Position numbers and translations under genes: made by a program. DNA of 36,571 nucleotides, taken from JBHGBB01 sp041946755. GTDB lineage: Bacteria; UBP4; UBA4092; JAOAEQ01. The notes beneath the pieces were generated by a model. The model ran no database searches. It saw only the letters and a list, made by a program, of their open reading frames with translations, and was not told the origin of the DNA. This document shows positions 16,066 through 22,846 of the stretch, piece by piece. Position 1 is the first letter of the stretch; each line of letters starts with the position of its first letter. Location of the stretch: contig JBHGBB010000012.1 of the NCBI GenBank assembly GCA_041946755.1, forward strand, positions 1 to 36,571, given 5' to 3'.

Positions 16066-16881
16066 ATGCGTAAACCAATAGTAGCTGGCAATTGGAAAAT
16101 GAATAAAACCATCCGGGAAGCGCAAGAACTTGCTGCCGGATTGGCGAAAGAGATCGGGAGCTTAACTAATATCGATGTCGTTTTTTGCCCGACTTATACC
16201 GCGTTATTTGCGGTGCGGGAAGCAATTCAAGGAACCAATATCAAACTCGGCGCCCAGAACTTATTCTGGGAACCGGTAAGTGGCGAGTTTACCGGTGAAA
16301 TTTCGCCGGCAATGCTGCTAGATGCCGGTTGTGAATATGCAATCATCGGCCATTCGGAACGACGAGGGTCGAAATATGAATCTACCGATCCGGCTTACCG
16401 ATTGTTTAATGAAAAGAATGAAAGTGTTAATGCCAAAGTTAAAGCCGCCCATAAAGCCGGGTTGATTCCGATCATGTGCGTTGGCGAAACCCTTGCCGAA
16501 CGGGAAAAGGGAATTACTGAAAAAGTCGTTGCCGATCATGTCTTGAATGGCTTAATCGGTTTGGTACCGGCAGAATTGAAAAAGACCGTTATTGCCTATG
16601 AACCGGTCTGGGCGATTGGTAAAGGGAAAACCCCGGCTACTCCGCAACAGGCAGCGGAAGTGCATCAGTTTATCCGGGCATTATTAAAAACCCAGTTTGG
16701 TCAAGAAGTAGCTGACGAAATCCGAATCCAGTATGGCGGTAGTTTAAATGATAAGAATGTCACCGATTTATTACCGATTGCCGATATCGATGGCGGATTG
16801 GTTGGCGGTGCGTCGCTGAAAGTAGATGCGTTCAGCTATCTGGTTAAAAAAGCAGCGGAAATTAAAAATTATTCTAAATAA
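16066..16881 (+). CDS. tpiA: Triosephosphate isomerase
   Basis: Interconverts dihydroxyacetone phosphate and glyceraldehyde-3-phosphate. NWKMNKT gives Lys13, AIIGHSERR gives His96, YEPVWAIGKGKTPATP carries the catalytic Glu and flexible loop 6, and YGGSLN the phosphate site. At 271 residues it is about 15-20 longer than most bacterial forms: residues 101-117 (GSKYESTDPAYRLFNEK) replace the short Y-F-x-E-T-D turn that normally follows GHSERR. This is next to the active site but outside the barrel core. No strong ribosome site precedes the ATG (AAGGATTAGG is some 14 bases up). Confidence 0.96.
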   Translation: MRKPIVAGNWKMNKTIREAQELAAGLAKEIGSLTNIDVVFCPTYTALFAVREAIQGTNIKLGAQNLFWEPVSGEFTGEISPAMLLDAGCEYAIIGHSERRGSKYESTDPAYRLFNEKNESVNAKVKAAHKAGLIPIMCVGETLAEREKGITEKVVADHVLNGLIGLVPAELKKTVIAYEPVWAIGKGKTPATPQQAAEVHQFIRALLKTQFGQEVADEIRIQYGGSLNDKNVTDLLPIADIDGGLVGGASLKVDAFSYLVKKAAEIKNYSK

Positions 16882-16883
16882 AC

Positions 16884-16975
16884 ACAGATTAGTGCAAGAT
16901 TAAAAGATGCGGGATTAGCGCAGAGAAATCGGTGTTAATCTTGTTTCTTCTCATCAGTGCGCATCTGCGAAAGTA
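16884..16975. repeat. Imperfect inverted repeat between tpi and pfk
   Basis: AAGATTA/TAATCTT (16896-16902 and 16936-16942) and AGATGCG/CGCATCT (16905-16911 and 16960-16966) interleave; the element also carries GCGCAGAG and ends in CATCTGCG. It resembles the CGCAGA-rich families at 946-982 and 1386-1427. It is transcribed within the glycolytic message. Confidence 0.6.
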
Positions 16976-16990
16976 TAGGAGGAGATTACT

Positions 16991-18046
16991 TTGAAACTAG
17001 GTGTATTAACCGGTGGTGGGGATTGTCCGGGATTGAATCCGGCGATTCGAGGGGTAGTAATGCGCGCCATGGATTATGGCGATGAAGTTATCGGATTTAA
17101 AGAAGGCTGGGCGGGAATCCTTAAAGGAGATATGCTCCGGCTGAAATTGGAAGATGTAGAAGAGATTATCGGTAAAGGCGGCACCATTCTCGGGAGTTCT
17201 AGAACTAATCCATATAAAAAAGATAAAGATACCGGGAAAGATCGGGTTGCTGAAGTTATCGCGATGTTTAAAAAAAGCAAACTAGATGCGTTAATTGGAA
17301 TCGGAGGCGACGATACGCTTGGAGTAGCCAGTAAACTATATACCCAGCATAAGTTACCGTGTGTCGGAGTACCGAAAACCATGGATAACGATTTATTTTG
17401 TACCGATTTTACGTTCGGATTCGATACTTCGGTAACCTTAGCCGTAGATGCGGTTGAACGGTTGCGGGATACTGCAAACTCGCATCGTCGGGCGATGGTA
17501 CTCGAAGTTATGGGACGTCATGCAGGTTGGGTAGCGTTATATACCGCAATTGCCGGCGGTGCAGATTGGGTGTTATTACCGGAACAGAACGATAAAATCG
17601 AAAAAGAACTTGAATCTATGGCAAAACATCTGCAATCGGTAAAAAAGCGGGGGAAACGGTATGCGATTATTGTGGTTTCTGAAGGAGTCGAGTTGCCGAA
17701 AGGTACAAAAGATGAAGAAGAAGTCGATGAATTCGGGCATATGATACTAAAAGAACGCGGAATCGGCGATGCGATAGCCGAATATATCAATGCTAAAACC
17801 GGATGGGATACCCGGACTGCGGTTATCGGCCATATGCAACGGGGCGGGCCGCCGACCTTATTCGACCGGATGCTCGGAACCCGGGTTGGAGCGAAAGCAG
17901 TAGATTTGGTACATACGAAAAAGTTCGGACAGATGGCTGCGTTGGTGGGTAACGAAATCGTTGGAGTAGATTTGAGAAAAGCGGTCGGAAAACAGAAAGT
18001 GGTTACTGAAGATTGGATTAAATTCGCTAAAATATTCTTTAAGTAA
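16991..18046 (+). CDS. pfp: Phosphofructokinase, PPi-dependent type
   Basis: A 351-residue phosphofructokinase. The phosphoryl-donor loop reads GGDDT at 105-109 (Asp108 where ATP-using enzymes have Gly) and the substrate loop reads PKTMDND at 128-134 (Lys129 where ATP enzymes have Gly). Both changes are hallmarks of pyrophosphate-dependent enzymes, and EVMGRHAGWVAL also fits the actinobacterial-type PPi clade. It interconverts fructose-6-phosphate and fructose-1,6-bisphosphate reversibly, using PPi. The start is TTG, fixed by AGGAGGAG 8 bases upstream. It sits between tpi and fba. Confidence 0.88.
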   Translation: MKLGVLTGGGDCPGLNPAIRGVVMRAMDYGDEVIGFKEGWAGILKGDMLRLKLEDVEEIIGKGGTILGSSRTNPYKKDKDTGKDRVAEVIAMFKKSKLDALIGIGGDDTLGVASKLYTQHKLPCVGVPKTMDNDLFCTDFTFGFDTSVTLAVDAVERLRDTANSHRRAMVLEVMGRHAGWVALYTAIAGGADWVLLPEQNDKIEKELESMAKHLQSVKKRGKRYAIIVVSEGVELPKGTKDEEEVDEFGHMILKERGIGDAIAEYINAKTGWDTRTAVIGHMQRGGPPTLFDRMLGTRVGAKAVDLVHTKKFGQMAALVGNEIVGVDLRKAVGKQKVVTEDWIKFAKIFFK

Positions 18047-18050
18047 ACAG

Positions 18051-18128
18051 CGGATTCAGACGGATTTAAACGGATTCAAACGGAGTATAATATCAGTTTG
18101 CATCCGCGCTTTTAATCTGTTTGCATCC
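18051..18128. repeat. CGGATT repeat between pfk and fba
   Basis: Three CGGATT units begin exactly 10 bases apart (18051, 18061, 18071), followed by CGGAG at 18081. The other half (GCATCCGCGCTTTTAATCTG, then TTTGCATCC) is the inverted counterpart, so the whole is an imperfect palindrome just before the fba ribosome site. Confidence 0.65.
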
Positions 18129-18142
18129 CAAAAAGGAGAGAT

Positions 18143-19132
18143 ATGGCTAACGTTCATTATAAAGAACTAGGGCTCGTTAATACGAAGAAAATGTTTCAAA
18201 TGGCGATGAAGGGTGGTTATGCTATCCCGGCATATAATTTCAATAATATGGAGCAATTGCAGGCAATTGTTCGCGGTTGTATGGATAGCGAATCCCCGTT
18301 TATCCTCCAGGTATCCAGTGGTGCCCGGAAATATGCGGACCAGACCTTATTGAAATATTTAGCGCAGGGCGCAACGGCGATGATTAAAGCCTCCGGAAAA
18401 CAGATTCCGATGGTATTACATCTCGATCATGGCGATACTTTCGAACTCTGCAAATCTTGCGTCGATAACGGATTCTCATCGGTTATGATCGATGGCTCGA
18501 AACATCCGTATGATAAGAATGTGGAATTAACCAAACAGGTAGTCGAATATGCGCATAAGTTCGATGTCTCGGTAGAAGGGGAACTCGGGGTGCTCGCGGG
18601 TATCGAAGATGAGGTCAGCGCTGAGAAATCCCATTATACCAATCCGGACGATGTCCAGGATTTTGTTAAGAAGACTGGAGTAGATAGTCTGGCAATCTCG
18701 ATCGGTACATCTCATGGGGCATATAAATTTAAAGTAAAACCGGGTGAAACGTTACCGCCGTTACGATTCGATATTCTGGAAGAAATCGAGAAACGGATTC
18801 CCGGATTTGTTATTGTTCTCCATGGCGCATCCTCAGTTATACCGGAATATGTAGCCATGATAAATAAATATGGTGGCAAAATGGAAAATGCGGTTGGAGT
18901 ACCGGAAGACCAGTTACGTCGGGCAGCGAAATCAGCAGTATGCAAAATCAATATCGATACCGATGGCCGGTTGGTTATGACTGCCGTGATTCGGAAGGTG
19001 TTTGTTGAACAACCGGGCGAATTCGATCCACGGAAGTATTTAGGTCCTGCACGAGATGAACTCCAGAAACTGATTATTCGCAAGAATAAAGAAGTACTCG
19101 GTAGCGCGGGAAAAGCTGCTGAATGCCTATAA
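18143..19132 (+). CDS. fba: Fructose-bisphosphate aldolase, class II
   Basis: The zinc-dependent aldolase splits fructose-1,6-bisphosphate into the two triose phosphates. Its zinc and catalytic segment HLDHGD (His93, Asp95, His96), the SVEGELGVLAG loop, the phosphate-binding ISIGTSHGAY, VLHGASSV and INIDTDGRL are all present. 329 residues is normal. AAGGAGAG 6 bases upstream sets the ATG. It is the last gene before the terminator at 19163, so gap-tpi-pfp-fba form one unit. Confidence 0.96.
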   Translation: MANVHYKELGLVNTKKMFQMAMKGGYAIPAYNFNNMEQLQAIVRGCMDSESPFILQVSSGARKYADQTLLKYLAQGATAMIKASGKQIPMVLHLDHGDTFELCKSCVDNGFSSVMIDGSKHPYDKNVELTKQVVEYAHKFDVSVEGELGVLAGIEDEVSAEKSHYTNPDDVQDFVKKTGVDSLAISIGTSHGAYKFKVKPGETLPPLRFDILEEIEKRIPGFVIVLHGASSVIPEYVAMINKYGGKMENAVGVPEDQLRRAAKSAVCKINIDTDGRLVMTAVIRKVFVEQPGEFDPRKYLGPARDELQKLIIRKNKEVLGSAGKAAECL

Positions 19133-19162
19133 TTTGTTACGAGTAATATAATAGATTCATAT

Positions 19163-19197
19163 AACCCGTTAAAGAAAATTCTTTAACGGGTTTTTTT
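19163..19197 (+). terminator. Rho-independent terminator after fba
   Basis: AACCCGTTAAAGAA (19163-19176) and TTCTTTAACGGGTT (19179-19192) form a perfect stem followed by a T run to 19197, a textbook intrinsic terminator 30 bases after the fba stop. Confidence 0.9.
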
Positions 19198-19203
19198 ATT
19201 CGT

Positions 19204-19233
19204 TTGGTTTATCCTTCCAAAATAATGTACAAT
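19204..19233 (+). promoter_or_regulatory. Possible promoter of the second phosphofructokinase
   Basis: TTGGTT (19204-19209) and TACAAT (19228-19233) are separated by 18 bases, directly after the fba terminator. The -35 is weak. The leader to the next ATG is about 150 bases and contains the repeat at 19289-19378. Confidence 0.45.
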
Positions 19234-19288
19234 ATTCCATAACTAATCAATTAAATAAGTTAAATGGTTAAATGGCTAAATATTTAAA

Positions 19289-19378
19289 ACGAAAGGACGG
19301 AAGAATCGAAAAACTAAAGAACCAAGTAGGTTAATGAGGTTATGTTCTTTCGTTTCTTCGTTTTTAAGTTCTTCCGTT
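19289..19378. repeat. Imperfect inverted repeat ahead of pfkA
   Basis: A left arm with GGACGGAAGAATCGAAAAAC, then TAAAGAAC, pairs with a right arm containing GTTCTTTCG, CGTTTTTAAG and TTCTTCCGTT. It ends about a dozen bases before the pfkA ATG, which has no Shine-Dalgarno, so it may shape translation initiation. Confidence 0.6.
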
Positions 19379-19389
19379 AATTTATTCTT

Positions 19390-20349
19390 ATGAAACGAAT
19401 AGGGATTTTAACCAGTGGCGGCGATGCGCCGGGGATGAATGCCGCGATCCGGTCGATTGTTCGGACAGGGATATATCATCAGTTTGAGATAATTGGTATC
19501 ATGCGCGGATATGAAGGATTGGTTAACGGCGAAATGAATTCCATGGATTTATCTTCAGTCAGCGGTATTCTGAATCGGGGAGGAACCATCCTAAAAAGCG
19601 CCCGGAGCCAAGCTTTTAGAACTAAAGAAGGACAGCAACAAGCGCTAGATCAGATTAAAAAGAATAAACTGGATGCAATCATCACTATCGGCGGTGATGG
19701 GACGTCTCATGGCGCGCATGAACTAGCACAACTTGGGATTCAGGTGATTAATGTACCTTCAACCATTGATAACGATTTAGCGGGAACCGATTACACGATC
19801 GGATTCTGGACCGCGGTAACCACTGCATTAGATGCCATCGATAAGATCCGGGATACTGCTACCGCGTATGATCGGTTGTTTGTGGTCGAAGTTATGGGAA
19901 GAGAACATGGATATATAGCATTACAAACCGGGTTAGCCGGTGGCGCTGAATTTATCTTGATTCCGGAAATACCGTATACCATCGATGCCCTTTGCAAAAA
20001 GCTTGATACCGGTAAACGACGCGGGAAAACCAGCAGTATTATCGTTGTTTCTGAAGGTGCAGGCAATGCAGCGGATTTAGCCAAACAGATTAAAGAGAAA
20101 GCCGGGTATGATACCCGATATTGCGTAATCGGCCACCTGCAGCGCGGTGGGATACCGGTAGCGTTCGACCGGATTCATGCCAGCCGGTTAGGGGCGAGAG
20201 CGGTAGAACTTATCGAGTCCGGTGAATCGGATAAAATGGTGGGAATAGAGGCTGACCGATTCTCGTTATATCCGATCCCCTATTCCTGGGAAACAGTTAA
20301 ACCGATACAACTCGAATATTATCATTTAGGGCAAATCTTGGCAACCTAA
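19390..20349 (+). CDS. pfkA: 6-phosphofructokinase, ATP-dependent type
   Basis: A 319-residue phosphofructokinase of the E. coli PfkA length. The donor loop GGDGT (101-105) keeps the Gly that ATP enzymes use, and the substrate loop is PSTIDND (123-129; Ser instead of the common Gly). The catalytic Asp is in TIDND, and EVMGREHGYIAL and HLQRGG are conserved. It phosphorylates fructose-6-phosphate, essentially irreversibly. It lies outside the gap-fba unit, behind a terminator and its own leader, so it may be regulated separately from the PPi-type enzyme. No Shine-Dalgarno is evident. Confidence 0.92.
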   Translation: MKRIGILTSGGDAPGMNAAIRSIVRTGIYHQFEIIGIMRGYEGLVNGEMNSMDLSSVSGILNRGGTILKSARSQAFRTKEGQQQALDQIKKNKLDAIITIGGDGTSHGAHELAQLGIQVINVPSTIDNDLAGTDYTIGFWTAVTTALDAIDKIRDTATAYDRLFVVEVMGREHGYIALQTGLAGGAEFILIPEIPYTIDALCKKLDTGKRRGKTSSIIVVSEGAGNAADLAKQIKEKAGYDTRYCVIGHLQRGGIPVAFDRIHASRLGARAVELIESGESDKMVGIEADRFSLYPIPYSWETVKPIQLEYYHLGQILAT

Positions 20350-20391
20350 AGGTAAAGCAAATTCGAATGTCGAATATCGAATATCGAAACG

Positions 20392-20468
20392 AGATTGCTT
20401 CGCTATCGCTCGCAATGACAAGGGGATGCCCTAGTGTCATTGCGAGGAACGAAGTGACGAAGCAATCT
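20392..20468. repeat. Palindromic repeat (AGATTGCTTCG family)
   Basis: AGATTGCTTCG at 20392-20402 pairs with CGAAGCAATCT at 20458-20468, with CTCGCAATGACA and TGTCATTGCGAG inside. This is a widespread environmental-genome repeat of the type that translates as VIARNEVTKQS; the small open frame over it is repeat-derived. Just upstream a short TCGAATATCGAATATCGAA stretch is also palindromic. Confidence 0.8.
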
Positions 20469-20494
20469 ATCTATTTGTTTCGGATTTCGGTTTC

Positions 20495-20527
20495 TCCGCC
20501 TTTGGCGAGATCTCGCCTTTTGGCGGA
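20495..20527. repeat. Palindromic repeat ahead of the first PTPS-related gene
   Basis: TCCGCC (20495-20500) and GGCGGA (20522-20527) flank the perfect palindrome GGCGAGATCTCGCC (20504-20517). It is flanked by TTCGGATTT copies (about 20479 and 20532). It directly precedes the TTG start at 20552. Confidence 0.7.
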
Positions 20528-20551
20528 GCATTTCGGATTTATTCATGTCAT

Positions 20552-22777
20552 TTGATACGCAATAAATATAAAGTCTACGATATAATCTGTCTGGCTCTTC
20601 TTCTCGCGCTAGGTTTATATACCTTCAGTTATCTCTTCAACTCTCAGCCGTTTATTTATGACGATAATAGCTTCCATTATTATTCTCTCTATTACATGAT
20701 AACGCAGTCGATCCCGGTCCATCATCGGCTGGTGGACTGGAGTCCCTATTGGTTTGCCGGGATACCGGAACTGCAATTCTATCCTCCCGGTTCGATATAT
20801 CTCGGAACCATATTCTATTATTTAACCCTAACGCTATTGCCAATCGGGCAGATATATAACTTCATTCTGTTCTTTGCGTTATTATTCCCAGTAGTAACCA
20901 GCTATTATCTGATTCGGAAAAGTGGATTTAATCAGATCGCCGGGTTATTTACCGGATTATTTATTTTGATTCTATTAGAACTAGGTAATGCAAGTGGTGT
21001 GTTCTATAGCATTCTAGTAGGATTAACCAATTCCCGGATAGCGCTAGGGTTTTATCCGTTAATCCTTTGGTTCGGAATCAAGAGTCTGGTTCCGAAACCT
21101 AAAAAAAGGTATATTGCGGGATTAGCAGTCTCAATCGGTTTTGCGCTCTTATGCCATCCATATCATATCTTCCTACCAATGTTCGGATTATTAGCGCTAA
21201 CTTATACTTTCAGGCGGTCCCGATTATGCTCGATAAGAGTAGCGATAAAACATCTTGGTCTGGCAATACTGCTAGGCTTCGGGTTAAGTTCATTCTGGTG
21301 GCTGCCATTATTTATTCGGCATAACTATGTCTCTTCATTGCAAATCTGGTCTGGAGACCAGAGCGTAACTCAGGTTCAGGCGCTTATCAATATGGTATCA
21401 TCATTAGCCCATGGGAGAACCAATTTCTTTTTTTTATGTTTATATCTGATTAGTGCGTTTTCGATATTAAACCCGCAGATGGCGGTTAAACAGCGGTCTA
21501 TCCTAGCCGGATTAGTGTTTACTCCGGTATTGATGTTAGGATTTCTGGTTTTTGTCCAAGGAGTTTTAATTCCTTATTTCCATTTCTATTTTCTGGATGT
21601 AGTGCGGTTGAAAGATGGATTCCATTTTGCGGTTATCTTAACCAGCGGTATCGGAGTCGGGTATCTCATATCAAATTTAGCATTGAGTGTAACCGAGTCC
21701 CGGTTGAAACATAATCTGTTTTATCGGCTGTTTCTACCGACCATGCTATCGCTGATTATCTGTTTTGTAGTCTGGTTTACCGCGATAAACCTTAGGCTAT
21801 TTTATAATTTTACCCAAGGATATGCGCGACTCGGATTTCTACCGACGATGGTTACTGAATATCAACTAGACGAACTGTGGAAAGACTTAAAATCGAAGGA
21901 GGAAGGAGGAGGGAGGAAGGAAGAAAAAGATAATGCTTCCCTCATCCCAGCAAAGCGGTCTTCCTTCTTCTCTTATGATTTAGAAGATGGTCGGATACTG
22001 TTTACCGCGAGTTCGTTAAAGTATAAGAATATGCCGAGTCGGTTCCAAGCGCATATTATGAGTTTAGCTCCGATATATACCGACCGGCAGATTATCGGCG
22101 GGTTAAACACTCCGTTTTATACTGTTGCCAGTTACCTCTTTTTCGGTAAGAAAGCACCGATGGTTATTCGTCAGGAAGCGGATATGCTGGATAATCGGTC
22201 GATGCTGGGAATCCCTTGGGAACAGATGGATGAATCCCGGTTTCTGGATTTCTGCCGGAAACTGAATATCACTGATATTGTAGTAACGCAGCATGAAGAT
22301 AAGGTACTGGATTTCTTCAGTCGGTGTTCTTCGTTTCAGTTAATGCAGGAGATAGATGAATTTAAACTCTATAGTATCCCGAGTTATACCCCAAGCTGGA
22401 TTGAATATGATACCACCAAGGCGGATATATCGGTTACTTCATTTAGCGCCGATTCGATTACGCTTAACATAACCTCAGCCAATACCGTTACCCCGGTATT
22501 AGTCAAAGTCGCTTACTATCCTTGTTGGACGTTAAAAGTAGTTAATTCAACAATCCGCAATCCGAACTCCGAAATTGCATTATCCTCCGATAATATCGGA
22601 TTAATGCAATTGATTCTCCCTCCGGGAAGTCAATATCAAGTTCACCTGGTATACCAGTTTGGTGGAGCAGAAAAACTCGGGTGGTTGATTACTCTATTCA
22701 GTATACTAGGCATTTTCTATTGGTCGTTACATAGCTTGTTGTTACACCGGGCTAAACATAGACAGATGCATCAATAA
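20552..22777 (+). CDS. PTPS-related polytopic membrane protein (copy 1)
   Basis: 741 residues with about ten membrane segments in the first 430 and a large extracytoplasmic C-terminal region. The first loop has FIYDDNSFHYYSLYY and PYWFAGIPELQFYPPGS, the pattern of the 6-pyruvoyl-tetrahydropterin synthase-related membrane family, which resembles GT-C glycosyltransferases. Despite the family name no pterin chemistry is implied; a role in surface glycans is likely but unproven. The start is TTG, because no in-frame ATG precedes the first membrane helix, and no good ribosome site is seen. The linker after LDELWKDLK contains repeat-derived residues (21893-21975). Its neighbour at 22847-25159 is a close paralogue. 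Confidence 0.75.
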   Translation: MIRNKYKVYDIICLALLLALGLYTFSYLFNSQPFIYDDNSFHYYSLYYMITQSIPVHHRLVDWSPYWFAGIPELQFYPPGSIYLGTIFYYLTLTLLPIGQIYNFILFFALLFPVVTSYYLIRKSGFNQIAGLFTGLFILILLELGNASGVFYSILVGLTNSRIALGFYPLILWFGIKSLVPKPKKRYIAGLAVSIGFALLCHPYHIFLPMFGLLALTYTFRRSRLCSIRVAIKHLGLAILLGFGLSSFWWLPLFIRHNYVSSLQIWSGDQSVTQVQALINMVSSLAHGRTNFFFLCLYLISAFSILNPQMAVKQRSILAGLVFTPVLMLGFLVFVQGVLIPYFHFYFLDVVRLKDGFHFAVILTSGIGVGYLISNLALSVTESRLKHNLFYRLFLPTMLSLIICFVVWFTAINLRLFYNFTQGYARLGFLPTMVTEYQLDELWKDLKSKEEGGGRKEEKDNASLIPAKRSSFFSYDLEDGRILFTASSLKYKNMPSRFQAHIMSLAPIYTDRQIIGGLNTPFYTVASYLFFGKKAPMVIRQEADMLDNRSMLGIPWEQMDESRFLDFCRKLNITDIVVTQHEDKVLDFFSRCSSFQLMQEIDEFKLYSIPSYTPSWIEYDTTKADISVTSFSADSITLNITSANTVTPVLVKVAYYPCWTLKVVNSTIRNPNSEIALSSDNIGLMQLILPPGSQYQVHLVYQFGGAEKLGWLITLFSILGIFYWSLHSLLLHRAKHRQMHQ
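21893..21975. repeat. Repeat inserted in frame in PTPS-related copy 1
   Basis: A purine-rich left arm (AAGGAGGAAGGAGG and on) is followed by CTCATCCCAGC-AA-AGCGGTC-T-TCCTT (21941-21966), 23 of 26 identical to the ParB-internal element at 182-207, and by TCTTCTC. It encodes the low-complexity EEGGGRKEEK and then SLIPAKRSSFF. Confidence 0.65.
22549..22585. repeat. AATCCGCAATC repeat in PTPS-related copy 1
   Basis: AATCCGCAATC (22552-22562) followed by CGAACTCCGAAATT encodes RNPNSEI, immediately after VVNST. The same 11-mer occurs in copy 2 at a different site (24298-24308). In copy 2 this position carries a different double-hairpin element. Confidence 0.5.
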
Positions 22778-22846
22778 AAATGCGAAATCAATAATGCCCG
22801 TATTCAATTAGGCGTTTTCCTGGCTGACTTGGTTTAAGTCGCTCTT

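Noticed and set aside
20367..20555. 62-residue open frame upstream of PTPS-related copy 1
   Set aside because: It reads through palindromic repeats (VIARNEVTKQS is a known translated repeat); no ribosome site and no domain.
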